Assembly: GCF_024757985.1 (NCBI RefSeq)
Contig: NZ_CP103289.1
Location: 4,650,001-4,714,000 of the forward strand
Length of the DNA stretch: 64,000 nucleotides
Origin: Cellulomonas sp. NS3
GTDB taxonomy: Bacteria; Actinomycetota; Actinomycetes; Actinomycetales; Cellulomonadaceae
Reading direction: 5' to 3'
Part shown: positions 34,440-42,434 of the stretch, one piece after another
Numbering within the stretch: position 1 is the first letter of the stretch
Layout of the letters: each line of letters starts with the position of its first letter
Notes under the pieces: model-generated
The model's input: the letters and a program-made list of their open reading frames with translations, nothing else
Databases searched by the model: none
Told to the model about the DNA's origin: nothing
Translations under genes and position numbers: made by a program

Positions 34440-35297
34440 GTGCTGACCCAGGTTGCGGAGGGCGTGCTCGTCCACGAGAGCGCGTTCGTGCAGAGCAACG
34501 CCGTCGTGGTCCGGGGCCGGGACGGTGCGCTGGTGGTGGACCCCGGGATCACGGTCGCCGAGCTCGACTGCCTCGCGGACGACCTCGAGCAGCGCGGCGA
34601 CCCCGTCGTCGCGGGCTTCTCGACGCACCCCGACTGGGACCACGTGCTCTGGCACCCCCGGCTCGGACCGGCGCCACGCTGGGCCACGGCCCGCGGCGCG
34701 GACACCATGCGCGACCTCCTCGCCGACCCGGGCACCCTCGCGCGTGTCGCGGAGCACCTGCCGCCCGAGATCCACGGCCAGGTGCCGCTGGACCTGTTCG
34801 GGCTCCTCACCGGCCTGCCGGTCGGGGCGACGGAGCTGCCGTGGGACGGCCCGCGGGTCCGGGTCCTCGAGCACCGCGGGCACGCCGCAGGGCACGCGGC
34901 GCTGCTCGTCGAGGACCGCCGCGTGCTCGTGGCCGGCGACATGCTCTCCGACGTCTTCGTCCCGATGCTCGACGTCGAGGTCGCCGACCCCGTCGGGGAC
35001 TACCTCGCGGGGCTGCGGCTGCTCGAGGACGTGGCCGGTGACGTCGACGTCGTCGTCCCCGGTCACGGGTCCGTCTGCCGGGGCGAGGAGGTGCGTGCCC
35101 GCATCGAGCTCGACCGCGCCTACGTCCTCGCGCTGCGCGACGGCCGTGACCCCGACGACCCGCGGATCGGCCCGTCGGCGCAGGCCGGGTGGGAGTGGGT
35201 CGTCGGCATCCACGAGTGGCAGGCCGAGCAGCTCGCCCGCCGGGACCTGCCCGGCTCGGGGTCAGGGCACGAGCCCGCGCCGGCCGGGAGCCGGTGA
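34440..35297 (+). CDS. Metallo-beta-lactamase-fold hydrolase with atypical metal motif
   Basis: A 285-residue MBL-fold protein. The motif usually HxHxDH reads HPDWDH, with Asp in place of the second His. Downstream ligands are present: GHAAGHAALL, AGDMLSDV and PGHGSV. GTG 34440 follows GAGGAACGACC. The substrate cannot be predicted; the changed first motif could alter metal occupancy. It follows the ArsR/SRPBCC pair and may be in the same transcript. Confidence 0.85.
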   Translation: MLTQVAEGVLVHESAFVQSNAVVVRGRDGALVVDPGITVAELDCLADDLEQRGDPVVAGFSTHPDWDHVLWHPRLGPAPRWATARGADTMRDLLADPGTLARVAEHLPPEIHGQVPLDLFGLLTGLPVGATELPWDGPRVRVLEHRGHAAGHAALLVEDRRVLVAGDMLSDVFVPMLDVEVADPVGDYLAGLRLLEDVAGDVDVVVPGHGSVCRGEEVRARIELDRAYVLALRDGRDPDDPRIGPSAQAGWEWVVGIHEWQAEQLARRDLPGSGSGHEPAPAGSR

Positions 35298-35301
35298 CCG
35301 C

Positions 35302-35880
35302 ATGGCCAGGCTGGTCTACCTCGCGGTCGCGTCGCTCGACGGGTACGTCGAGGACGCGTCGGGCGCGTTCGACTGGGCGGCGCCCGACGACGAGGTGCAC
35401 GCGTTCGTCAACGACCTCGCGCGGCCCGTCGGCACCTACCTCTACGGGCGGCGCATGTACGAGACGATGGCGTACTGGGAGACCGCGAGCACCGGCGACG
35501 ACGTGCCCGCGCCCGAGCGCGACTTCGCCCAGATCTGGCGAGCGGCGGACAAGGTCGTCCACTCGCGCACGCTGCCCGCGCCGACGACCGCCCGCACGCG
35601 GCTCGAGCGCCGGTTCGAGCCGGCCGACGTGCGGCGGCTCGTGGACTCGGCCGCGAGCGACGTCGCCGTCGGCGGCGCCGACCTCGCCGGTCAGGCCCTC
35701 GCCGCCGGGCTGGTCGACGAGTGCCAGCTCGTCCTCTGCCCGGTCGCGGTCGGTGCTGGGAAGCCGGTCTTCCCAGTGGGCGTCCGCGTCGGGCTCGAGC
35801 TCGTCGAGGAGCGCCGCTTCCGCGCCGGCGCCGTCTTCCTCCGGTACGCGGTGCCTCGGACCGGCCGGCCGGCGACCTGA
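35302..35880 (+). CDS. Dihydrofolate-reductase-fold (RibD C-terminal) protein
   Basis: A 192-residue protein of the RibD C-terminal/DHFR-like family found in many actinobacteria. Seen are VYLAVASLDGYVEDASGAFD, the YLYGRRMYETMAYWE helix and VGGADLAGQALAAGLVDEC near the nucleotide site. Most members are NADPH-dependent reductases of unknown substrate. ATG 35302 is four bases after the MBL stop, so the two are probably co-transcribed. Confidence 0.9.
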   Translation: MARLVYLAVASLDGYVEDASGAFDWAAPDDEVHAFVNDLARPVGTYLYGRRMYETMAYWETASTGDDVPAPERDFAQIWRAADKVVHSRTLPAPTTARTRLERRFEPADVRRLVDSAASDVAVGGADLAGQALAAGLVDECQLVLCPVAVGAGKPVFPVGVRVGLELVEERRFRAGAVFLRYAVPRTGRPAT

Positions 35881-35959
35881 GCGCGGTCACCGGCCGACCG
35901 GCTGCTCGCTCAGGCGCGCGCCACCGCCCGGGCCGGTCCCCGGGCGCCGCGACCGTCGG

Positions 35960-36691
35960 TCACCGCCCGGCCCGCAGGTGCCGGTCGAGGAAGCGGCACG
36001 TGTCCTCGAGCTCGAACCGGGGCGTGCCGAGGTGCCCGCCCGGGTTGGCGTGCAGCGTCTTCTCGGAGCTGCCGAACGCGTCGAACAGGTCCAGCGCCCG
36101 TTCGCGGGGGTTGCCCTCGTCGTCCCACTGCAGCAGGAGCAGCAGCGGGGCGGCGACCCGGCGCGCCTCCTCGCGCTGCGCCCGGGGCACGTAGCCGCCG
36201 GCGAACAGGCCGAGAGCCGCGATGCTCGGCTCGACGACCGCGAGCCGGATGCCGAGGGCGGCCCACCCGCAGTACCCCACCGGGCCGCCGACCTCGGGCA
36301 GCACGCGGAGGGCGTCGAGGGCCGCCCGCCAGTCGGGCACCGCGCCCACGACGAGCGGGCCGACGAGCGCCTCGAGGAGCTCGTCGACCGGCTGGCCGGC
36401 CCGGACAGCCCGGCTCAGGTCGGCGCGGGCCTGCTCGTCCGCGGGTGAGCGGGGCCGGTCGCCGCACCCGGCCGCGTCGATCGACGCCACCGCGTAGCCG
36501 TGCTCCGTCGCCGTGTACCGGGCGCGGGCGACGAGCCGGGCGTCGTTCTTGGGGAGCCCGTTGTTGTGGGCCATGAGGATCAACGGGGCCGGCGCGGGGC
36601 CGGGCGTCCACAGGGTGACGGGGATCTCGCCGAGGGTGAGCTCGCGTTCGAGGACGCCGTCGTCGAGTCGCTGCTCGGAGATGAGTCGCAT
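35960..36691 (-). CDS. Alpha/beta hydrolase-fold protein, nucleophile apparently replaced
   Basis: A 243-residue dienelactone-hydrolase-like protein: oxyanion region LILMAHNNGLPKND, acid region LLLLQWDDEGNPRE and a likely catalytic His in NPGGHLG. The nucleophile elbow, expected as GxSxG, reads GYCGWAALG, with no serine; Cys or Ala would stand in its place depending on alignment. It may be inactive or use Cys. ATG 36691 has GAGAGG seven bases upstream. It is divergent from a leader-peptide ORF and a serine hydrolase. Confidence 0.82.
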   Translation of the reverse strand: MRLISEQRLDDGVLERELTLGEIPVTLWTPGPAPAPLILMAHNNGLPKNDARLVARARYTATEHGYAVASIDAAGCGDRPRSPADEQARADLSRAVRAGQPVDELLEALVGPLVVGAVPDWRAALDALRVLPEVGGPVGYCGWAALGIRLAVVEPSIAALGLFAGGYVPRAQREEARRVAAPLLLLLQWDDEGNPRERALDLFDAFGSSEKTLHANPGGHLGTPRFELEDTCRFLDRHLRAGR

Positions 36692-36771
36692 GGTCGTGCC
36701 TCTCGGGGTGCGCTGCGGATGGCGCTCCCGGACGACCTACCGCCCGACCGTGACCCCACAGGGGAGCACCC

Positions 36772-36834
36772 ATGTCGACACTGAATCCACGGGTACCACC
36801 TCCTCGACCTCCGGCACGGCCACCCGGACGGTAG
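36772..36834 (+). CDS. Proline-rich 20-residue leader peptide ORF
   Basis: ATG 36772 follows GGGGAGCACCC, a very good ribosome-binding site. The ORF runs for 20 codons to TAG at 36832-36834. The peptide starts MSTLNPRVPPPRPPARP and contains a PPP triplet plus two PP pairs, sequences that slow ribosomes. An intrinsic-type terminator follows at 36846-36866, and a serine-hydrolase gene starts at 36945. This layout fits translation-controlled attenuation. Confidence 0.6.
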   Translation: MSTLNPRVPPPRPPARPPGR

Positions 36835-36845
36835 CAGCGCGTCCC

Positions 36846-36866
36846 GTCGTCCGCGGACGGCTTTTT
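36846..36866 (+). terminator. Intrinsic terminator with T-tract in leader
   Basis: A 6-bp stem (36846-36851 with 36856-36861) around a CGCG loop is followed at once by TTTTT (36862-36866), rare in such a GC-rich sequence. GGACGG at 36826-36831, in the leader ORF, can pair with CCGTC at 36844-36848 and would compete with it. Confidence 0.65.
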
Positions 36867-36944
36867 CACGGGCGCGCGCCCCGCCCGTGCACGCCGAGAG
36901 CGAACCACGGCCCGGGCGCCGCACCCCGCCGCGAGGATGACCGC

Positions 36945-37943
36945 ATGACGACCCACCCGGAACCGACCACCGACCCCGACCTCGCCGCGCGCGTGCGGCG
37001 CCTGCTCGGGAGGCGCCACCCCGTCGTCGGCGTCGCGACCGTCACGCCCGGCGGCAGGGCGACCGCGCTCCTCGGTGCCGGCCCCGACGCGGACCTCGAG
37101 CTCGGGTCGGTCTCCAAGGGCGTGACCGGGCTGCTCTACGTCGACGCGCTCGAACGGGGCGAAGTCGCGCCGTCCGCGACGCTCGCCGACCACCTGCCGC
37201 TCGGCGGGACGGCGGTCGGCGCGGTGCGGCTGGCCGACCTCGCGACCCACCGTTCCGGGCTGCCGCGCCTCGCGCTGGGCACGCAGGTGCTCCGGAGCAC
37301 CGTCGCGCTGTGGCGGCACGGCACCAACCCGTACGGCGAGACGCTCGACGAACTCCTCGACGCGGTGCGCGCCGTCGAGCCGGGCGCCCCGAAGCCGCGG
37401 TACTCCAACCTCGGCTTCGAGCTGCTCGGGCACGCCGTCGCGTCCGCTGCGGGCACCGCGTACGCCGACCTGCTGCGCACGCGCGTCGCGGAACCCCTCG
37501 GCCTCGACCCGTTCTACGTCCCGGCCACGCCCGACGACCTCCGTCCGGGCGCGCTGCTCGGGCGCAGCCGCCGCGGCCGGGTCCAGGAGGCGTGGACCGG
37601 CGAGGCGCTGGCGCCGGCGGGCGGCATCCGCTCCTCGCTCGACGCGGCCGCCCGCCTGACGGCGGCGCTGCTCGACGGCTCGGGCGCGCCGGGGACCCGC
37701 GCGCTCGACCCCGTGGCACCCCTGGGGCGCGGCGCGCAGATCGGGGCCGCGTGGGTCGTGCTCGACGCGCGCGGCCGCGCGGTGACCTGGCACAACGGCG
37801 GCACCGGGGGCTTCTGCTCGTGGCTCGGTCTCGACCGCGCGGCCGGCACGGGGGTCGTCGTCGTCTCGGCCACGGCGGCGTCGGTGGACCGTGCCGGGTT
37901 CGCGCTGCTCGCTGAGCTCGGCACGCCTGCTGAACGTCGCTGA
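36945..37943 (+). CDS. Beta-lactamase-family serine hydrolase (class C / EstB-like)
   Basis: A 332-residue serine hydrolase with the penicillin-binding/class-C fold. The nucleophile motif SVSK lies in LELGSVSKGVTGLLY, the second motif is YSN (PKPRYSNLGFELLG) and the KTG-equivalent is HNGGTGG. No signal peptide is evident, so an intracellular esterase or peptidase role is more likely than antibiotic destruction. ATG 36945 has GAGGA seven bases upstream. The unusual leader ORF plus terminator upstream suggests conditional expression. Confidence 0.9.
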   Translation: MTTHPEPTTDPDLAARVRRLLGRRHPVVGVATVTPGGRATALLGAGPDADLELGSVSKGVTGLLYVDALERGEVAPSATLADHLPLGGTAVGAVRLADLATHRSGLPRLALGTQVLRSTVALWRHGTNPYGETLDELLDAVRAVEPGAPKPRYSNLGFELLGHAVASAAGTAYADLLRTRVAEPLGLDPFYVPATPDDLRPGALLGRSRRGRVQEAWTGEALAPAGGIRSSLDAAARLTAALLDGSGAPGTRALDPVAPLGRGAQIGAAWVVLDARGRAVTWHNGGTGGFCSWLGLDRAAGTGVVVVSATAASVDRAGFALLAELGTPAERR

Positions 37944-37989
37944 CCCCGTCCTGCGTGCGCACGACGACGGCCCCACCAGCCGGTGATGC

Positions 37990-38017
37990 TTGACGCATTC
38001 CCATATCGGCATACGAT
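37990..38017 (+). promoter_or_regulatory. ArsR gene promoter, leaderless, with operator
   Basis: TTGACG (37990-37995) and TACGAT (38012-38017) are separated by 16 bases and place the transcription start at about the ATG at 38024, so the mRNA is probably leaderless. ATCG-N5-CGAT covers the -10 box and is a candidate ArsR operator. Confidence 0.6.
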
Positions 38018-38023
38018 TGCCGC

Positions 38024-38383
38024 ATGGCCCGCGCAGCGACGACGTCCGACGTCTTCAACGCCATCGCCGAGCCGCAGCGCCGCGAGATCCTCGCACTGCT
38101 GCGGGACGGCGAGCGGGCCGTGACCGAGCTCGCCCAGGAGCTGGGGCTGACCCAGCCGGGTGCGTCCAAGCACCTGCGCGTGCTCCGGGAGGTCGGGCTC
38201 GTGCGCGACCGCAAGGTCGGCAAGCAGCGCGTGTACGGGCTCGACGCCCGCGGGCTGCGACCGGTGCACGCGTGGACCGGCGGGTTCGAGCGGTTCTGGA
38301 ACGAGAGCTTCGACCGGCTCGACGCGTACGTGCAGGAGCTCGAGCAGGCAGCGCAGGAACCTCAGGAGGAGGAGCAGCCATGA
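38024..38383 (+). CDS. ArsR-family regulator
   Basis: A 119-residue winged-helix protein: VFNAIAEPQRREILALLRDG, LTQPGASKHLRVLREVGLVR and KVGKQRVYGL. It lacks the metal-binding ELCVCDL motif and belongs to the group paired with SRPBCC genes. No ribosome-binding site precedes ATG 38024, in keeping with a leaderless transcript. The end overlaps the next start in ATGA. Confidence 0.92.
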   Translation: MARAATTSDVFNAIAEPQRREILALLRDGERAVTELAQELGLTQPGASKHLRVLREVGLVRDRKVGKQRVYGLDARGLRPVHAWTGGFERFWNESFDRLDAYVQELEQAAQEPQEEEQP

Positions 38384-38934
38384 GCACGACAGGACACGCA
38401 GCCCCGACGGCGGCGGCACCCACGCCGGCCGCGTCCGCGGAGCACGCGACCACGGAGTCCGTGCCCACGCCGTCCCCGACGGCGGACCGCGAGGTCGTCG
38501 TCTCCCGGGTCGTCGCCGCGCCACCCGAGCGGGTGTTCGAGGCGTTCACCGAGGTCCGGCACCTGTCCCGCTGGTGGGGGCCGGACGGGTTCACCACGAC
38601 GACGCGCGCGTTCGAGTTCCGGGTCGACGGCGAGTGGGACTTCGTCATGCACGGGCCGGACGGGACGGACTACCCCGAGTGGATCTCCTGGACCGAGATC
38701 ACGGCACCGGAGCGGATCACGTTCCGCCACGGCGAGCGCCGGGACGACCCGAACGCCTTCGAGTCGGTCCTCACCTTCACGCCGGACGGCGCGGCGACGC
38801 GGGTCGAGCTGCTGACGGTCTTCCCCACCGTGGAGCTGCGCGACGAGGCGGTCGAGAAGTACCACGCCGCCGAGGGCGGCCGGCAGACCCTCGGCAACCT
38901 CGCGGCCTACGTCGCCGAGGGTCTGCCCGGCTGA
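38380..38934 (+). CDS. SRPBCC (AHSA1-like) protein
   Basis: A 184-residue protein. A 35-residue Ala/Thr/Pro-rich N-terminus precedes an AHSA1-type domain (VAAPPERVFEAFTEVRHLSR, WWGPDGFTTT, GEWDFVMHGPDGTDY). ATG 38380 overlaps the arsR stop, and GGAGGAGGAG stands upstream. The ligand is unknown. It forms an operon with the regulator and ends before a strong hairpin. Confidence 0.9.
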   Translation: MSTTGHAAPTAAAPTPAASAEHATTESVPTPSPTADREVVVSRVVAAPPERVFEAFTEVRHLSRWWGPDGFTTTTRAFEFRVDGEWDFVMHGPDGTDYPEWISWTEITAPERITFRHGERRDDPNAFESVLTFTPDGAATRVELLTVFPTVELRDEAVEKYHAAEGGRQTLGNLAAYVAEGLPG

Positions 38935-38966
38935 GCCGAGGACGGTGCAGCACCGCGCCGGTGCCC

Positions 38967-39002
38967 GCTCGGGCCGGAACCTGCGACGGCTCCGGCCCGA
39001 GC
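38967..39002. terminator. Hairpin terminator between SRPBCC and ALF-repeat genes
   Basis: GCTCGGGCCGGA (38967-38978) pairs perfectly with TCCGGCCCGAGC (38991-39002); the loop is 12 bases. It lies between convergent genes and may serve both. Confidence 0.75.
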
Positions 39003-39032
39003 CGGTGAGGGCTCAGTCGACGTCCGGGCCGC

Positions 39033-40193
39033 TCAGGCCCGACGACGCCGGCGCGCGAGCAGGACGAGGCCGGTGCCGAGGAGCGCCGCGGTCGAGGCGA
39101 GCGCCACCACGGGCACCACCTCGGACGGTCCCGTCGCGGCGAGCGCGCGGACGTCCCGTCCCGCGACCCGCGGACGCGGCGTCGCGGTGCGCGTGGCCTG
39201 AGGAGCCGCTGCCTGCGGGGCAGTGGCCGGCGCGGCCGGTGCCGGTGCCGCGGGCGCGGGCGCGGCGGGCGCCGGTACGGCAGGCGCTGCGGCCGCCGCC
39301 TTCGCGTCGAGCTCGCGCGCCACGTGCTGGCCGGTCGCCAGGAACTCCCGCAGCTCGGCGGGCGTGTCGGCGAGCGCCGCCTGCGTCGCCGCCCAGAGGG
39401 CCGGGCTGGAGGTCTCGGTGATCCCGGCGAGGATGCGGGCGGCCGCGAGCCGGTCGTCGATCGCGCGGGCTGCGTGCTGGCCGGTGGCGATGAACTCGCG
39501 GAGCTCGGCGTCGGTCCCCTCCAGGGCCGCCTGCACCGCTGCGAACAGCGTGGGGCTCGTGGCCTGGTCGATCCCCTTGAGGATGCGCGCGGCCGCGAGC
39601 CGGTCGTCGGCGGCGCGGGCTGCGTGCTGGCCGGTCGCGAGGAACTCGCGCAGCTCGGCGCGTGTGCCCTTCAGCGCCTTCTGGGTCGCGGCGTACAGCA
39701 GCGGGCTCGTGCTCTCGTCGATGCTCCCGAGGATCCGCGCGGCTGCGATCCGGTCGTCCGCGGCACGTGCCGCGTCCAGGCCGGTCGCGAGCAGCTCGGA
39801 GAGCGCGTGGGGGTCGTCGCTGTCCAGGGCCTTCTGCGCGGCCTCGTAGACAACCGGCCCCGCGCCCTCGAGGAGCGCGAGGACGCGCAGGCGCTCGTCG
39901 GCGTACCACGCGTCCTTGTGCCCGCCGTCGACGAAGGCCCGGAGCTCCTCGTCGGTCCCGGCCAGCGCGAGCCGCGCCGCCACGGGCGTGTGCAGGCCCG
40001 GGCCCGCCGCGAGGACCTCCGCCCAGGCGCGGTACTCCTCGTCCGTCGTCCCGTCGAACCCGGCCTCGACGAACGCCCGGAGGTCGGCGGTCGGGTCCGC
40101 CGCCGCGGTGGCGGGCGACATCCCCGCACCGAGAGCCAGCACGAGCATCACCACAGCAGCGCTCAGCGAGCGCATCACGTTCCGCACCAGCAC
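39033..40193 (-). CDS. Cell-wall ALF-repeat protein with LAATG sorting signal
   Basis: A 386-residue surface protein: signal peptide (residues 1-31), then tandem 50-residue helical ALF repeats. Four units are visible (ATGQHAARAADDRLAAARIL and variants), with an exact DNA period of 150 bases. An Ala/Pro linker follows, then a sorting signal LAATG, a hydrophobic helix and an RRRRR tail. LAxTG is used by sortase E in actinobacteria, so the protein is probably covalently attached to peptidoglycan. No sortase gene is in this window. GTG 40193 follows GAGGG; ATG 40175 is an alternative. Confidence 0.88.
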   Translation of the reverse strand: MLVRNVMRSLSAAVVMLVLALGAGMSPATAAADPTADLRAFVEAGFDGTTDEEYRAWAEVLAAGPGLHTPVAARLALAGTDEELRAFVDGGHKDAWYADERLRVLALLEGAGPVVYEAAQKALDSDDPHALSELLATGLDAARAADDRIAAARILGSIDESTSPLLYAATQKALKGTRAELREFLATGQHAARAADDRLAAARILKGIDQATSPTLFAAVQAALEGTDAELREFIATGQHAARAIDDRLAAARILAGITETSSPALWAATQAALADTPAELREFLATGQHVARELDAKAAAAAPAVPAPAAPAPAAPAPAAPATAPQAAAPQATRTATPRPRVAGRDVRALAATGPSEVVPVVALASTAALLGTGLVLLARRRRRA

Positions 40194-40532
40194 ACATCCC
40201 TCGTCGTCCGCGGTGGGACGGCGGCACGGCGCCCCTGCGGACGGCCCCCAGCCCGCGCAGACCCTATCGCGGCGCGACCCTTATGCGAGGTTCGTCCCGG
40301 CGACGGGACGGTGACGTCCGCGCGGCGTCACGGTGACCTCCGGTCGGCGCGACGAGGACGTCCACGCGGCGTGGCGGCGACGCCCAGGCGGCGGCGCCAG
40401 GACGTCCGGGCGACGCGCCGACGGGACGGTCCGTCACGTGGCGGACCGTCCCGTCGGCGAGGGCGGCACCGACGCCGCCGGCGCTCGGCCGGGTGCTGAC
40501 GTCGAGCCGCCCTCGCCGGCGGACGCCTCCCG
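40194..40532. other. Intergenic region with terminator and short GACGTCC repeats
   Basis: About 340 bases between the ALF-repeat gene and the xylanase end. Several GACGTCC or GACCTCC cores occur at irregular spacing between about 40309 and 40410. A strong hairpin lies at 40417-40458. No frame looks like a protein. Confidence 0.5.
40417..40458. terminator. 17-bp hairpin downstream of GH10 xylanase
   Basis: A perfect 17-bp stem (40417-40433 with 40442-40458) closes on an 8-base loop containing CACGTG. It lies 75 bases after the minus-strand GH10 stop. Confidence 0.8.
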
Positions 40533-42434
40533 TCACGACCTCGGTCGCGGCGGTTCCCTCAGCTCGAGCGCGGCGACGGCGTCGACGAGGGCGGACGTCG
40601 CCTCGTTCACCTTGGCCTGGGAGCCGCCCCTGACGAGGACGGCCTCGGCGCGGCGCAGCGCCTTCTTCACCTCGGCGACGCTCGTCCCGGTGTACGTGCG
40701 GCCGCGCAGGTCCAGCGCCTCGGCCGCGGCGACGGTCTCCGTGAGCGCCGAGGCGTCGGTGATCGGCCTCCGGACGCCGAGCCAGCGCTCCGGGTCGGCG
40801 ACCGCGGCCGCCCCGAGCTTCTCGGAGAAGTCGCTGTTGAGGATCAGCGGGTTGTGCGTCGACCGCCAGCTGAGCTCGTCGGTCAGGCCCCAGAACGTGA
40901 CGCGGTCGATGTCCGTGGAGTACGCCTTGTAGACGGCGAAGTACTCGGCGAACCGCTGCGCCTGGATGGCCTCGAGCTCGGCCCGGTGGGTGATCTTCCC
41001 GACCCAGTACGTGAACTCGTCCCGCGAGATGCGGTCGGCGACGGTCGGGTCGGTCAGGTCGCGGTAGAGCGCCCGGTCCTCGCCCTCCGGCTGGCCGTTC
41101 CACGCCTCCCAGACCTGGAGGTCGAGCTCGCTGATGTCGGCCGTCATGCCGGCCTCGATGATGAGCTGCAGGGACCGCTCGACCGAGGCGGTGTCCGAGC
41201 ACGCGCCGGGGCGCCACTCCTCCGCCGCGTCGTCGGACAGCCCGGGCAGGCGCGTGTGGTCGGAGCAGGCGAAGGCCGGCGTCTGGTTGAGGTAGTTGTG
41301 CGACTGGAGCCCGATCGTCTCGACGAGCAGCCGGGGGTCCTGGGGGTGGTTCGCGGCGTACCGCGCGTTCAGGTCCTTGGCCATCGCGACGATCGCCTCG
41401 GCCTTGCCCTCGGACTGGAAGACGTTGAAGTCGTTGTAGACGAGCCGGACCTCCGGCGCGTAGGTGCGTGCGAAGACGAACGCGTCGTACAGGAAGTCGG
41501 CCGGGCTCTCGCCGGCGGAGGCGTTGAGGCCGTTCGCGTAGGCCGTGTACCAGAGGGACGACCCGCCGTTGGGGCCGCCGCGCAGGAAGTCGCGCCAGTC
41601 CTGCGTCTGCGGGTCGAACTCCTCGAGCCCGTCGACGAACGCCTCGTTGACGACGTCCCAGGAGACCGCCCGGCCCTGGAAGTGCGTCAGCACCTGCTCG
41701 ATGTAGCGCTCCATGTTGGAGCGGGCCTGCTCGCGGGTGCCGCCGGTGGGGCCGCTGTTGAGCCTGGCCGGGGACTGCCCGTGCCAGACGAGCACGTGGC
41801 CGTGGACGTCCATGCCGCGCGCGAGCGTCTCGTCGACGAAGGCGTCGGCGGCCGCGAAGTCGAAGGCGAAGTCGCCCGTCTCGGGGTCGATGTTGTCGTT
41901 GGGCAGCAGCTGGTCCGGCTTCATGGCGTTCTCGGCGGTCATGACGTCGTAGTGCCGCTCGACCGTCGCCTCGTTCGGCGACCCGGGCGCGTACGTCTGC
42001 GGGCCCGACCAGATGTTGCCCATGTCGAAGTGGTCCCGGTAGACGTCCTTGAGCGGCGCCATCTGGCGCCGGAACGTGGTGTCGAGGACGACGTCGCCCG
42101 CGGGCATGGTGAAGGAGTCGACCCGGGCGCCGATCCAGCCGAGCTCGGCGGACGTCCACCCGCCCCACACGCGCGAGCGGGCCGGGGTCGCCGTGAGCTC
42201 GACCGTCTCGCCGGCCTCGTAGCTGCCCTCGCCCGTGACCGTCCCGCGCCCGGCGACGTGGATCTCGACGTCGTACGTCTCGTCGGCCACGGCGCCCTGG
42301 GCCGGACCGGCGAGGCCGACGGCCGCGAGCACGAGCGCGGTGGCCGCCCCCGTGACCCGTGCGGCCCACCGCCGACCGTCCCCCAGCACCGCCTGCGGTG
42401 CATCGTCACCTCGTCGTGCGGCAAGCCTTCTCAT
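40533..42434 (-). CDS. Secreted GH10 endo-xylanase with InlB-B-like and FIVAR-like modules
   Basis: A 633-residue secreted enzyme for beta-1,4-xylan. It has a signal peptide (1-48) and a small beta domain (about 52-120, YDVEIHVAGRGTVTG) like divergent InlB B-repeats. The GH10 barrel has acid/base Glu264 in WDVVNEAF and nucleophile Glu436 in ISELDL. A C-terminal helical module (about 565-628) resembles FIVAR repeats that bind cell-wall sugars. ATG 42434 follows AGAGGA. A Cys pair near AFACSDH/GACSDT probably forms a disulfide. It shares a 390-base divergent control region with another GH10 gene. Confidence 0.92.
   Translation of the reverse strand: MRRLAARRGDDAPQAVLGDGRRWAARVTGAATALVLAAVGLAGPAQGAVADETYDVEIHVAGRGTVTGEGSYEAGETVELTATPARSRVWGGWTSAELGWIGARVDSFTMPAGDVVLDTTFRRQMAPLKDVYRDHFDMGNIWSGPQTYAPGSPNEATVERHYDVMTAENAMKPDQLLPNDNIDPETGDFAFDFAAADAFVDETLARGMDVHGHVLVWHGQSPARLNSGPTGGTREQARSNMERYIEQVLTHFQGRAVSWDVVNEAFVDGLEEFDPQTQDWRDFLRGGPNGGSSLWYTAYANGLNASAGESPADFLYDAFVFARTYAPEVRLVYNDFNVFQSEGKAEAIVAMAKDLNARYAANHPQDPRLLVETIGLQSHNYLNQTPAFACSDHTRLPGLSDDAAEEWRPGACSDTASVERSLQLIIEAGMTADISELDLQVWEAWNGQPEGEDRALYRDLTDPTVADRISRDEFTYWVGKITHRAELEAIQAQRFAEYFAVYKAYSTDIDRVTFWGLTDELSWRSTHNPLILNSDFSEKLGAAAVADPERWLGVRRPITDASALTETVAAAEALDLRGRTYTGTSVAEVKKALRRAEAVLVRGGSQAKVNEATSALVDAVAALELREPPRPRS

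Noticed and set aside
39310-39830. Regular 150-bp repeats that might look like a CRISPR or satellite array
   Set aside because: They are in-frame coding repeats of the ALF protein, without short constant repeats and unique spacers.
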